From positions 24,328,352 to 24,392,351 of the forward strand of contig OZ038453.1 of NCBI GenBank assembly GCA_964036195.1: a DNA stretch of 64,000 nucleotides, read 5' to 3'. The notes beneath the pieces were generated by a model. That model saw nothing but the letters and a program-made list of their open reading frames with translations. It was not told the DNA's origin and ran no database searches. Source of the DNA: Sphaerolaimus hirsutus. Taxonomy: Eukaryota > Nematoda > Chromadorea > Monhysterida > Sphaerolaimidae. The position numbers and the translations under genes are program-made. This document shows, in pieces, positions 33,126-44,147 of this stretch (position 1 is the first letter of the stretch; each line of letters opens with the position of its first letter).

Positions 33126-33554
33126 CCGTATTACCTCGAAATACCCCCAGGGGGTTTATTATTTCGCCAGCAAAATTTGAGGGGGGGATAATTCGAGGGG
33201 GGGTTTATTCGAGGGGGGGTCTATTATTTCGCCAGAAATTTTCGAAAATTCCCCATACGCAGACGTAGAAAAATCGAACAATTACATAGATGTATGTGTG
33301 TTTATAGGCATCTTTAACTGTATATAGGTACACAAAAACCCTTCCCTAACGTCACTAAATCATCAGTTTTAACGTGTGTTCTGCATTGTACAGAACACAA
33401 ACTGCGGTATTTGTCATGTACGTTCACGTTACACTCAGTTTTAGGGGGGGGGGTATTTCGAGGGGGGGGGGGGTTATTATTTCCTCAGCCGAAATTTAGG
33501 GGGGTATCTCGAGGGGGGGTTAATTCAAGGGGGGGTTAATTCGAGGTAATACGG
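33126..33554. mobile_element. TA-flanked MITE insertion 3
   Basis: 429 bp, in reverse orientation to insertion 1 (CCCCCAGGGGG near its left end). TA at 33124-33125 and 33555-33556; empty site 15626-15627 (TTAAAGTAAGTACA). Confidence 0.95.
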
Positions 33555-33664
33555 TAAGTACATTATTTTTTGAAAAAGTATATGTAAATGTATTTACCGC
33601 GTACTCGCGTACGCGTATTTTTCGAGTAAATGTACGTACATTTTAACAACTGTGCAACTCTCAG

Positions 33665-33801
33665 ACAATTGCAAAGGCGTCTTCTGCGAGGCGGGCCTGA
33701 AGCCACGATACAAGGAGAAATCTTTTTCCGACTGCGCTCCAAAGGAACGCGACGGCCGGCGAGGATCGTTCCGGTGCCTACGGAAGTCCCGAAGGGAATG
33801 A
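33665..33801 (+). CDS. Paralogous last exon of the LDLa gene
   Basis: Follows the conserved acceptor CAACTCTCAG and reads DNCKGVFCEAGLKP..., ending in CLRKSRRE and TGA. The frame and all four cysteines match 15736-15857 despite many amino-acid changes and a one-codon deletion. It extends seven residues past the first copy's stop (FRCL), ending more basic. The AATAAA at 33910 is retained. Exons 1 and 2 of this copy are not visible; they may lie in the gap or be lost. Preservation of the frame hints at function, but it could be an exon-only duplicate. Confidence 0.6.
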
Positions 33802-33948
33802 CCGCCCCGGTGAATAGTTCCCGGCTGATGCAGACCAACATAAACATTCATGGGCATGTGTTCATTTTGTCTATGTCCACTTTAAACAAAAATGGCTTCT
33901 GATTTTCTAAATAAAGCATTTTTCATGAAATGCATTGATAGAAACATA

Positions 33949-34361
33949 CCGTATATCCTTGAATAAGATCCCCCCTTGAATAATACCCCCCTTTGAATAA
34001 CACCCCCCCCCTGTTGGCCAGGTGAGGAAAAAATAACGCCCTCCCCTTGAATAACTCCCCCCTATTGAATAAGTCCCCCCTCTGGGTAAAACGACAATGT
34101 GTATTTGAATGATTCAGACGCGGATGAACACGAATTTTAGGATGGATACGTTGTTTTTGTTCTTGTTGAACTGGTCATTTTCTGCATTAGATGTGTTGAC
34201 GGAATGCATACAAACAATGAATAAAGTGAAAGTTTTCCTGGAAGTTCTGAGGAAAAAATACCCCCCCCCCTTGAATAATACCCCCCTTGAATATTTCCCC
34301 CCCCAAAAAAAACCTCTGACGAAATAATAACGCCCCTGGTGTATTATTCAAGGATATACGG
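33949..34361. mobile_element. TA-flanked MITE insertion 4 (CCGTATATCCTTGAATAA type)
   Basis: 413 bp, ends CCGTATATCCTTGAATAAG and ATTCAAGGATATACGG; TA at 33947-33948 and 34362-34363; empty site 16019-16020 (GAAACATAAATC). Confidence 0.95.
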
Positions 34362-34872
34362 TAGATCAAATTTTGACAGAATTTCAACCCCTCCGCCCAC
34401 CCCTTGAATAATTCCCCCTAGAATAGTCAACCCCTAAAAAAAGGCCAACAATAAAATTCCCCATGGGGACAAATACTCCAATAAGTATAGTGAGTTTGCA
34501 GTGATACTAATACAAATCCACTTGGGGTTCAAAATTCATTGTTTCAAAATTTTCTTTTTGAAGTGAATTGAAACACAATGTACTTTAGTACGCGAATATA
34601 TATAATGTTCTTACACACATCAGTTTTTTTACCACAGTTTTTAAAAAACTCATAGATCAGTTTGAATGCATTTGTGTGTTTTTATTAGGCTGTCGGGAAA
34701 GTTCTTTCCGTTTCAGGATCGTTACCCCTTGGATCGTCCTGAAATTTCAGCTGGGTTATATAACGTGGAATTACAGCTCCACGAACACGATTAAGAGATG
34801 GATTAGTACTGGATCTAATTAGATTTAATCAATTTCGTGGTAAAATTTTGTGTTTGAATAAATTCCAGCTTA

Positions 34873-35847
34873 CCGTATTACCTCGAATTATAACATATAT
34901 TCCCACATTTATTACCGTTTTTGTGTAAGAAAAAGCAGAGTTGCGAAAGCGTATTTACGCTTACCCGAAATACCCGGGTAAATAGGTATTTATACTTACG
35001 CTTACGCTTACGCTTTCATAAAATACCTGTACGCTTTATTACGCTTTCCCGGCCAATTTACCCGGATATTAAAAGCGTAAAAAACTTTTCACACGGTCCA
35101 GTTTCACGCTTTTGAAAAAGAGTAAAACTACAAAAATGAAAATGAACGACAACGCGTACCAAAAAAATTACTGCGTGTGTGCAGTAAAACACTGAAAATA
35201 GCGGCACATGCACAATTTGTGTCGAAATACAAATGTGTGGTAAAAATTGTATCGCTTTGCAATATCGTGGCTTCAGATTAGGAATTTTTGGGGTGCAAAT
35301 GGATTCCGACAACGATGTTGTGGCCATCGACAGCACCAACTCCGAGTTACAAGGTGAGGAGGAATTGAGTGTCGCTGTCCATAAGTTGCCATCTACATCA
35401 AACAGCAGACTACCAAGTGGAAAAAATGTCGCTGAGAGCTTGATTGTGAAAGTATTCACTTTACAAAAATGAACAGAATCTGTGATGCATTGATCTAAAT
35501 GTGAAAGCAAGGGTATTTTCCGATGCTCAATAGCAAGAGCGCTCTCTCAAAAAAAATTTACGCTTACGCTTTTTTTACGCTTTCCTAGGTATTTTAAAAA
35601 TACCTTACGCTTACAGTATCCATACTCAAAATTTGGAAAGTGTATTTACGCTTACGCTTACGCTTTCCAAAAATACCGGTATTTTAACAACTCTGAGAAA
35701 AAGCGTATTCTTTACTACGAATTCCACGAAATTTTCTGGTGAAATAATACCCCCCCCTCTCGAATAAACCCACCCTCGTTTTAACCCCCCCTCAAATTTT
35801 GCTGGCGAAATAATAAACCGCCATGGGGGTATTTCGAAGTAATACGG
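34873..35847. mobile_element. TA-flanked MITE insertion 5, carrying a nested hAT-like element
   Basis: Ends CCGTATTACCTCGAATTATA and GAAGTAATACGG; TA at 34871-34872 and 35848-35849; empty site 16683-16684 (CAGCTTATATCATT). Without the nested element and one TSD it would be only about 207 bp, an internally deleted member. Confidence 0.9.
34936..35695. mobile_element. hAT-like element, 760 bp, nested in a MITE
   Basis: Ends CAGAGTTGCGAAAGCG and TTTTAACAACTCTG with exact 8-bp duplication AGAAAAAG (34928-34935, 35696-35703). Subterminal GCGTAAGCGTAAGCG/TTACGCTTACGC repeats at both ends are probable transposase-binding repeats. It includes a short ORF at 35299-35472 (MDSDNDVVAIDSTNSELQG...), possibly a truncated start of the transposase; no catalytic motif. 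Confidence 0.9.
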
Positions 35848-36611
35848 TATATCATTAGATGATCCAATGCGAGACGAACCTGAAACGTAAAGAACTTTCC
35901 AAACATACCAATAGTTGCCATCAATAGTATGTATTTTATTCGAGAAAACTAGTGTGCGTGGGGCTAATATTCATCCAATGTGAAAAATGTTACGATTGAA
36001 TAAATTTACAACATCTGAATGATATCAGCAACTTGAGAAAAAAGAACACCTAAGAAAGCCACGAAAAATACTAATAATAGTTCAAAATTACAATATACTT
36101 GACACGCTACATGGAATAGATCTGGTGCCAATCCCAGACCCTCTAAAGTGTAAAGTAAAGTGTCACATGTCATGTAAAATGCCAAGCAAAGTGTCCAATG
36201 TCATGACAACTGTAAGGTAAAGTGTCAATTGTCATGCAAAGTTCAGTAATGAAATCTTTATTTTTGTTCATATTGACATTTTACATGACATTTGACACTT
36301 TACTTTACTTGACACTTTACAGGGTTTGGGACTGGCCCCTGGTCTATCCATAACTCAATAGAACATGACTCAAAAGTGAAACAAACAATTTTTTACTGAT
36401 TCATGGATGAAAGACCAATTCATGTGCCGATGAAGTCACAAATGCACTAATGTTGATTTTTACCAACAACTGAATATGCACAAAAACCTTTGAATTGGTA
36501 AATAAAAAAACAGGGGCCAGTTCCGCAAATTGATAAGTGAGAAGTGAAATCGCAACAGCAATGTCAGATAATTTACCGAAAATGTGTTTTACCGAAATCC
36601 ACTTTTACACA

Positions 36612-37256
36612 TGTTATGTGCTTAAGTCATGTATTCAGTGCTTCGGCATGTATTCTATACTTTGTGCTGCGAGGTGATGAAGTCAGGTCAATATTTCCAT
36701 GTATCCAAATGTTTAGGCCACAAAGTGGTGAACTTATGTCTATATTTGATGAAGTTATGTTTTGTATTTTCTAGCAATCAATATCGTGGTTTGTAGGAAC
36801 ATGCTGATTGGTTGTAAGCCATTGAGGGTTGAGTATAAAAGTAGCTGCCTGAGGGCTATTCGGGGTAGTCTACCGGAGTTGTGAAGGAGCTATAAATAGT
36901 TGACTAGTCTGGCTAAGCTGCGGCCTGAGAATAGTAGCTGTGTCTTTTGAAGACTAACCCGGAATAGCAGTCAAGGTGGCAAGTGAATCCTTTGCCCTGT
37001 CTGCTGAGTATTTCTATATTTATGTGTCTATTTGCATTCAATAAACGAGGTGCCGGGCCACGTCTGCTTGTGCTGGTATTCTGTAACTCAGCTAATCGTG
37101 GTATTGAACCCACTGTCTACAACTAAAGCGTGCTAAAGTGAACAACATCTCACCTTATCAGTTGCAGTCAAGCAGGTTCTCTCGCCATTCCTCCTGAAGT
37201 GCAGTCAACAGTGTACGCTCGGTTCGTTGTGTAGCAACCTGAGCCATACACAGAAA
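36612..37256 (+). repeat. 5' LTR (645 bp) with TATA box and polyA signal
   Basis: Begins TGTTATGTGCTTAAG. TATAAAA at 36834, with an upstream ATTGG (inverted CCAAT) near 36806, and AATAAA at 37040. I count about seven mismatches to the 3' LTR, roughly 1%. A TGG at 37259 could start a primer-binding site, but I cannot identify the tRNA. Confidence 0.9.
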
Positions 37257-37560
37257 AGTGGTGATTGTCTGTGGTACCACACAACCGCCGTGTCCTGGTA
37301 CGTGAATGTGTGTGTGGTAAAATTTGGGACAATTTTTTTCTTTTGCAAGGGGGGAAGCCATTGTGGCGACCGCAGTGCCTAAGTGAGGCAAACCGCAGAA
37401 AGCTTTTGAAGCTTTAAACACCGCAGATAACCCCTGGGGTTATAGCAGCAGGCACCTGGTGCCTGAGAAACCGCAGTGCTAGTGAAAATTGGTGCCCAGT
37501 ACCAATTGACACTAAGCAAGTTGACTTTTGGACCCACAGTGTTGAACAACAAGCATCAAA

Positions 37561-39198
37561 ATGGTGTTTGAATTGCCACCAGAACAGCCACAGTTTGATG
37601 ATCAGGGCAGGCTGGTTCTGCCTGAATTACCTGACAGGGTGCTAGATGTTCTGACTATGGCTGAGCTGGAGGAGCAAACCCAAAATCTGATTCAACAAAG
37701 GACAATATTGAGTGCACCCGCGTATTCATTTACTGAGGATAGGGGGTTGCGTGTGCAGTTGCGTGGGTATTTAGCAAGATTGGATGGCTTGCTGGCACAG
37801 CTGAAGGCTGTGAGAAAAACTTTTGCTACTGATGAAGTGCAAAAACGTGCAGCTGAAGCATTGAGGGGTAACACATCCAATCTTGCTGACCCCAGTGCCC
37901 CAAGTCAAAACACCGTTCCACCAACTTCAGACCCACCTGTTGACGATGGCACTGGAACGGGGGCTGCTGCCGTTATACCCCCGGCAGCCGGTCACTCAAA
38001 TGGTCCGCCGCCATCAACTGGCGCCACGCCACCGCCGAGGGGCTCTGCGCTGCCGCGCACCCCGCTGCCGGGAGGATCAGGAATGGCTCCATCAGCCCAG
38101 CCAGCCGTGTCTGCAGCATCAACACAAGGTATGGTTGGAGGTTCTGTGCCACCCCGGACACCCATGCCAACAACAACCCGTCGCCGTGCATATAGTGGTT
38201 CTAATGTGAATGCAAGTGTAGTGCCCAGCTTACAACAAGCCATGACACTAAATTCTCATTTTGTAACTGCGCCCAGTTTGCAAAATAGTGGACAAAATCA
38301 GCCAGGTGCAGCACAGGCCTCACCTAGTCCATCAAATTCTGTGGGAAATACACAGGGGCAAGTGTTGTCGGCACAGGTGGCCGGAAGTGGTGTAAATGGG
38401 GTAACAAATCCAAGTGGTACTGGTAGCCAACCCGCTGCTCATGTAGATTTAGTAAGCAACCCAGTAGGTGAAGATTGGCACCAGAGGTATTTAGATGATC
38501 GCGAACAAACTGTAGAATATTTGCGCCATGCCACCAATCAGCGCCTGCAAAGTTTAGAGCTAGAGGTTGAACATGCAAAACTAGCGGCCATAAATAACAA
38601 TGCAAACCCCTATGAAATAGCTAGTGGGAAAGATCAAATTCTTAGTGGCCCCTATATAACTGTATTAAGTCAAAAGTGCCCAGAGTACTCTGGCGATCGC
38701 TCCCACGGTGCCATGAACCTGTCAGTGTGGATAAAACAATTAGAGGTGGCATTGTATTCACTTTGCATTCCAAAAAAGAAATGGCCTCTGTGCCTGTCCC
38801 TCCGCCTCCGCGGTGAACCCCTTAGATGGCTGGCTGGTTGCACTGATGCGACCAGGTCTGATTATCAAGCTTTGAAAAATGATTTTCTGCGTACTTATGA
38901 AAACACTGAAGTGCAAATGCGTGCCAGGAATGAACTTTCGCAAACAAAACAACAAAAAAATCAATCAGTGAAAGAATTTTATTATAACTTGAGGGATACG
39001 CACGCATCTGCATTTGCCCACTTAGATGATGAAACAAAGGAGCGAGACTTTCGTATACTTTTCGCCAACTGCATTTCCCCCCAATTGCAAATATTTTATA
39101 GGACCTTGTCCCCAGCTGAGCAAAATTTGGATTTTCCGGTCTGCTCGAACGCCTTTCTGTCTATGAGAGCCAAGTGTCACAAGAGCATGCAAATGTGA
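37561..39198 (+). CDS. Gag (matrix-capsid part) of the LTR element
   Basis: Frame from ATG 37561. Residues 1-110 are acidic and helical (ELEEQTQNLIQQRT); 115-300 are a Pro/Ser/Gly/Asn-rich linker. From about 360 to 520 there is a retrotransposon Gag domain with WIKQLE, LRLRGEPLRWLAG, LKNDFLRTYEN, RNELSQTKQQKNQSVKEFYY and FANCISPQLQ. The homology logically continues in the next frame (LLERLSVYESQ), so the last ~20 residues here are out of frame. A heptamer A AAT TTG at 39123-39129 stands at the change of frame and could allow a -1 shift; a one-base deletion near 39137 is the simpler alternative. Confidence 0.85.
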   Translation: MVFELPPEQPQFDDQGRLVLPELPDRVLDVLTMAELEEQTQNLIQQRTILSAPAYSFTEDRGLRVQLRGYLARLDGLLAQLKAVRKTFATDEVQKRAAEALRGNTSNLADPSAPSQNTVPPTSDPPVDDGTGTGAAAVIPPAAGHSNGPPPSTGATPPPRGSALPRTPLPGGSGMAPSAQPAVSAASTQGMVGGSVPPRTPMPTTTRRRAYSGSNVNASVVPSLQQAMTLNSHFVTAPSLQNSGQNQPGAAQASPSPSNSVGNTQGQVLSAQVAGSGVNGVTNPSGTGSQPAAHVDLVSNPVGEDWHQRYLDDREQTVEYLRHATNQRLQSLELEVEHAKLAAINNNANPYEIASGKDQILSGPYITVLSQKCPEYSGDRSHGAMNLSVWIKQLEVALYSLCIPKKKWPLCLSLRLRGEPLRWLAGCTDATRSDYQALKNDFLRTYENTEVQMRARNELSQTKQQKNQSVKEFYYNLRDTHASAFAHLDDETKERDFRILFANCISPQLQIFYRTLSPAEQNLDFPVCSNAFLSMRAKCHKSMQM

Positions 39199-40889
39199 CA
39201 TTTGAGGGTCACCCCAGTGCACCGGGTGATCAACTTAGGCGAGGTAATGGCTTTGTGCCACACAGCCGATATATGTTAGGTAGGCGGCGGTTTGATAGGC
39301 GCCCATATAATGACCACAACAATGCCACCTCAAATCAAACGGCAAATGACCCCCTAAGTCAGTTAGAAAGGTCCACTGAAGTGCTTCAGTCAGCACGAGC
39401 AATGTCCCCAGCCGAGAAAAATGGCTCAGAAAATGAAACACGCCGTGGTGGCGTGGACATAATGAAAAAGTTAGATGAAATTTCTGCCGAAATAAAGAAG
39501 GGTACAGAACGTGTAGATAAATTAGAGACGCAGTTTCGCGACGAAAATGCGGAAATGCGTCGTGCCATTTTAGAAATAGGTCAAAAGGTGGCAACTGGCA
39601 CCACGCAGGTGCGTGGAGCAACTTTTTGCAGGGGGGGAAACCCAAGTGCTCAAAATTTTCAGAACCCAAACGGCCAAAATTCTAACCTTAACGCTAGTTT
39701 TGCACCTGCACCCCCCAGCACACCAAATTACGGCCAGCAAAATCAACAAAACCAACAAAATCTGCGCAGTTCTGGGTAGAGTTCCCCTTATCGCTCACAG
39801 GGCCAAGTAAATACGCCCCAGGGCGCAGGCCCACCGCGCACGTGTTTTCAATGTGGCCGCACAGGTCATGTAGCGCGAAATTGTACAGCGCCGCATGTTC
39901 AAAATGAGCCACCTGAGAGATTAAATGGCATTTACCATTCTATTTCAGCCATGGCGGCCGGTGTGGATTATGAAGAAGCCAGAGAAAATGAGCTGTCCAT
40001 GGAACATTTGTTTTCTATAATCGCTGATTTGAGTGAAAAAAATGAAAAATATGATAAAAAAATGTGTTTCAAGGCTATTTGTAGTGTGTATAACACTCGT
40101 AGCGCAAGTTCCGACAAATTGTTTCTCGATAAACCGACGCTGTTGTTGCCCAAAATTATTTGCGGAAAAAAATTGCAAGAAAATCCGCTGAAAATGGCTC
40201 CTTATCGATCGGTGTCACTTACCCGACATTTGGTCCCGACAAAATGTTTGGTCCCGACAACATTTTTTGCGTCAAAGGTGACTGAATCGATGAAAAATGG
40301 AGTCTCCAAGTCATTTGAAAAAAATGACCCAAAAAATGTCCCAAAAAGTGTCCAGGAAATAGTCCCGCAGCAAATTGGCACACGCCCCAGGTCAAATGCG
40401 GCAAAATTTGACCTGGGCCCCTGCGTAAAAATAGGGAATTATAAAGAAAACTGTGTGCTTGGGTGTGCATTAAATAAAAATCCGTGTGCTTGTGAGGGGC
40501 CGGCTGCGCAGGTTAACCGCGCACAAGGTAATGTGGAAATGGAAAAGTTTTTTTCAGAAAAATTGAAAAGTGATGAACTCCAAAATATGTCACGTGATTT
40601 GCAATCGGTGAAGGAAATTTCAGCTCAAAGTGAGTCTGTTTCTGCTGAAAAATTGAAGCGTTTTTCGAGGGAAAAGGTGAAAAAAACAAAAATTCATGAC
40701 AAAGCACATGTATTTTTACCAAAAATTACATTGTCAATTCCAGACAGACCCACCTGTGAGACATATACTTGTTCAGATCGCTCATGCGAAAATTGCTTAA
40801 TGAGCCAAAAACTTATTATGCATGATCTTGTCAAACAAAAACTCATAAAGTGTTTGAAAGTGAAAAGAAAAACAGATGGGCTAGCCTAG
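39129..40889 (+). CDS. Gag continuation with nucleocapsid zinc knuckle, then an unrecognised C-terminal region
   Basis: Frame -1 to the previous ORF. It continues the capsid end and a coiled-coil-like stretch (ISAEIKKGTERVDKLETQF) and then reaches TAG at 39777-39779. The same frame stays open after that to 40889 and contains CFQCGRTGHVARNC at 39843-39884, a proper CX2CX4HX4C knuckle. So either the TAG is read through or this copy is mutated. The region after the knuckle (39951-40889) is Lys/Ser/Cys-rich with CETYTCSDRSCENC and no protease motif. Confidence 0.7.
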
Positions 40890-40897
40890 AGTTGACA

Positions 40898-43015
40898 ATG
40901 GGACTGAAAAAGGCATTTCAAAAAATAAAATACCAAAAAATTTGGAAGCGAAAACGTAAACGAAAACGTAAACGTAAACTGATTCGCTCAAACCCGAATC
41001 ACCCTGTACACCAGATCAGTTTTGGCAAGATGCCACAATATTATGGCATCACTGGCACAAACGCCATGGACTGGCGCAAACGCCTTGCCATCCCCATTGG
41101 CAATGTCCCAACTGCACACGATCCAGCTCCAGCTCCCCTTGACATTACATCCGCACTGTTTGCTGAAAAGTGGGAAGTATTGTTGTGGCTAGCAGTGAGC
41201 TTATCACTGCTTAGCCGCAGTAACTTTACTAGATCCAAACAGTGCAGAAACTTAGGCACTGTCATTTTTCATAAGCAACTATTTGATGTAAAGCTATTAG
41301 TAGCCATTTTGGCTATTTTTGGACTTGTTTTTGCACTGTTTGGAGGGGCGTTTTTCTTGGAAGATATTGACAGGCCCTTATTTCTTTTCAGTGCAAAATT
41401 AGGGGCAGCTAAAATTTATACTAAAAGTCCAAAATTTTCTAAGAAAATGGATAACCCGAATGACACATCCTACCCCGAGCCGGACCCAAATTTTCGGTTC
41501 GAGACGCCCGATATTCTGGGCCTAAATTTGATGGGCCTAAACGACGATGTACCAGGCTTTGACGCCTTAGCCCGCGACTTGCAGTTGTCCCCTGGCACCC
41601 CGCGCCCCTTGCAAGGTGAACATGCACATTTTGGACATCTTTGGCGACTTGCCAGTGCCAGTGACAAGTGTTTTATGGCTGAAAAATACGCGATTTTGAA
41701 GCAACGTTTTCATTGTCAAATAAATATTGACATTTGGCAACTGTGTGAAAAGCTTAGAAAATTTGACAAAATACTAAAATTTGTTGACAAAGGTGACACC
41801 GATCAAATAAAACACTTGTCATTGCTGAAAACAGGCGCCTCTGCAAACACTTGCGTAAAAATTTGCTTTTATTTAGGGCAAAAATGTTGCTGCAGTAGTG
41901 CACTTGGAGTTTGTGAGAATGCGCTTTCATGTAAAACTTTATGTAAAATGCCGTGTAACCTGACACGTGACTTGACAAGTGCTCTTATGAGTGAGATAAA
42001 AGGTGATTCAATCATAAAAATGTCAAGTGAAATGTCAAGTGAAATGTCAAGTGAAATGTCAAGTGAAATGTCAAGTAAAATGTCAAGTAAAATGTCAAGT
42101 GATATGACAAGTGAAATGACAAGTAAAATGTCAAGTGAATTGACCAGTAAAGTGTCCCTAAAAATGTCAATTACGACTATTTCAGCAGTATTGCGATCAA
42201 ATGAGACATGTCAAGTTACTTGTCAAGTAAGCAAATGCTCATTAATCTTGTCTGAAATGCCCCGCCAGTGTTTGCAAAAGCACTATTATATGATCAAGCA
42301 TCTGCAGAATGGTCATGAAAACAAAAGCCACTGTAACAAAATGTGCATGTTTATGTGTAGATATTTACAACATATTACCTGCTTACCTTCTGCCATTGCC
42401 AAAAAAAGGGGGAAATGTGTCGCTAGTCAGCATGCAAAGTCATTTCCACCCAACGCAGGCGTGGATCATGACCTTGAGCAGCTCAAGCAGGAGAATGACG
42501 TGGCGCAGGTGCTCACGAACCTGTTCGCAGACCTGCCACCACACGTGCAAGAGCGACAGCACGCCCTTGAACAACAGCAGGGTGTCTCCAGCACCACCGG
42601 TGTCGCCCCAGGCGACCAAAGTGCATCCAGCACCGCCGGGCCAGTTGAGGCCAGGTCCTGCAGCCCCCTTTACGGTTGGTATGACATTGTGTCCCCTTTT
42701 GAAGTGTCTGAGAGGCCCGAAAGGTGGCTATATGACTTAGTGCATAAACAAAATCGTGTAGAAATAAATAACACAGAACCGGTGTCGCCGGTGCCCAGCG
42801 AGGAGGCTTGCATCACTTTCACACCGTTGGTGGTGCCCATGGCGCCCTCGTTGCCCATCCACACGGAGGGGTCCTTCCTGGCATTCAACCAGGAGAACAT
42901 TCACACCGCCGCCCACACTGCAATCTGTGAAATGAGTCAGTTCATCGTGATTTCTTGTAGATTTCACTGTTCCTTTTACACTTTTCAAAAGGGAAAAACA
43001 TATTTGAAAACTTAA
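40898..43015 (+). CDS. Long ORF with two hydrophobic segments, unrecognised
   Basis: 705 codons from ATG 40898, eight bases after the previous stop. In order: a basic stretch (KRKRKRKRK, residues ~18-27), two hydrophobic segments likely to span a membrane (about 88-105 and 131-153, LLVAILAIFGLVFALFGGAF), an acidic/proline region, a cysteine cluster (CFYLGQKCCCSS, CKTLCKMPC), a tandem MSSE/MSSK repeat (375-425) encoded by AATGTCAAGTGA units, and a Ser/Thr/Pro-rich tail. No envelope, RT or integrase signature. It could be an extra 3' gene or captured sequence; codon-level evidence is only the frame length. Confidence 0.45.
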   Translation: MGLKKAFQKIKYQKIWKRKRKRKRKRKLIRSNPNHPVHQISFGKMPQYYGITGTNAMDWRKRLAIPIGNVPTAHDPAPAPLDITSALFAEKWEVLLWLAVSLSLLSRSNFTRSKQCRNLGTVIFHKQLFDVKLLVAILAIFGLVFALFGGAFFLEDIDRPLFLFSAKLGAAKIYTKSPKFSKKMDNPNDTSYPEPDPNFRFETPDILGLNLMGLNDDVPGFDALARDLQLSPGTPRPLQGEHAHFGHLWRLASASDKCFMAEKYAILKQRFHCQINIDIWQLCEKLRKFDKILKFVDKGDTDQIKHLSLLKTGASANTCVKICFYLGQKCCCSSALGVCENALSCKTLCKMPCNLTRDLTSALMSEIKGDSIIKMSSEMSSEMSSEMSSEMSSKMSSKMSSDMTSEMTSKMSSELTSKVSLKMSITTISAVLRSNETCQVTCQVSKCSLILSEMPRQCLQKHYYMIKHLQNGHENKSHCNKMCMFMCRYLQHITCLPSAIAKKRGKCVASQHAKSFPPNAGVDHDLEQLKQENDVAQVLTNLFADLPPHVQERQHALEQQQGVSSTTGVAPGDQSASSTAGPVEARSCSPLYGWYDIVSPFEVSERPERWLYDLVHKQNRVEINNTEPVSPVPSEEACITFTPLVVPMAPSLPIHTEGSFLAFNQENIHTAAHTAICEMSQFIVISCRFHCSFYTFQKGKTYLKT

Positions 43016-43021
43016 AATTCC

Positions 43022-44046
43022 TTGAATTTGAAAAATGGCACTTTACGTTTATTAAATAGCTTTGAAAAGATGGGAAAAGCGTGTCCCATATTAGAAGGGA
43101 ATGAAAAATATGAAAAATATCCCTTTAATGCAGACATGGCCGCTGCGGTCATTGCGGCAAACGTCATCCAAGAGGACAATGGTGACGTCCACTCTGAGGG
43201 AGACGAGGACCCCCCAGGTCCCCCTCACACTCGCCAGAATTGGGACCCGGAAATGATTCCAGTTGGTACCACATCTCGTACATTGCAAACTATAAAGTTA
43301 GTGTATGGGATTGGGTGCACAAAGGCTCCTCCACCCGATACACCAGCGAGTCGGGCGATCCGCCGAGCGATGACCCGTCTGAGGACACTCAGTCGGTGGA
43401 CAGTTATCAAGACCACAGTCAACAAAGTGTGTTCGGTACAGTGTCTTACGTTTTCATTCATAAGGTACGAACCAAACATGCAGGTTCTGGGCACAGCGCG
43501 CAGAAGGCTGCTGGCCCCTACCCCAAAGGTGAACACAGTTTTCAAGTAATGCATCATAACAAAAGCATTTCTGAACCCTTGTTCACAGGTCCTCTCAAGA
43601 AAATGGTTATTGTTGGGGCCCCATCGCCAGCCCCCACAGAAGAATACAAGCTGAACAAAAGTGAGCTTGATATCCCTTTTCCAAAATTGTTACGTATTGT
43701 ACGGACATTTCAAAATGTGTACGTAATGAGAAAAAGTAAGAAAAACACAATGGCAGGAGCCATTGTTGAAAAAAAGGGGAAACATTGTTTCACAAGCAAA
43801 AAAAATCGTTTCACAAGCCAAAAGTGCCACTTGTCAAGCCGAAGGGCTCGTTTTCTAAGCCAAAAGAACTGTTTTACAAGCCAAAAAAATCGTTTCACGA
43901 GCCAAAAGGGAAACCTCGTGGATCATTCTGAAATACGTCCCCGAGACTTGTTTAGATGGAAAACTGAATTTTCCTTGAAAAATAAAGATGGCGGCCTGTG
44001 GGCTTCGCAACTTAGTGTAAGGGTCTGGAGAATGACCATTTGTTGA
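43022..44046 (+). CDS. Two overlapping open frames, unrecognised
   Basis: 43022-43549 is in the same frame as the preceding ORF after its TAA. 43240-44046 is in another frame and carries repeated SQKNRFTSQK units (about 43795-43910). Neither has a known motif. They may be remnants of a larger reading frame or exons; a strong donor AAAG|GTGAGT lies at 44049. Confidence 0.3.
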
Positions 44047-44147
44047 AAGGTGAGTCAGTTGACAAAAGTGGAAGTGACAAGAGTGGAGGTGTTAAATGTG
44101 GAATTATTAAGGATGGTGTTGTTAAGTGTAGTATTAACAAGTATCAT

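Larger units (their letters stand above)
31766..36510. repeat. Segmental duplicate of 15185-17355
   Basis: Collinear with 15185-17355 at about 90% or better, enlarged by five MITE insertions (31860, 32564, 33126, 33949, 34873) and reduced by a ~150-bp deletion within the mariner-like MITE (junction near 34785, at a short shared ACGA). The first copy is the uninterrupted version at all five sites. Confidence 0.9.
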
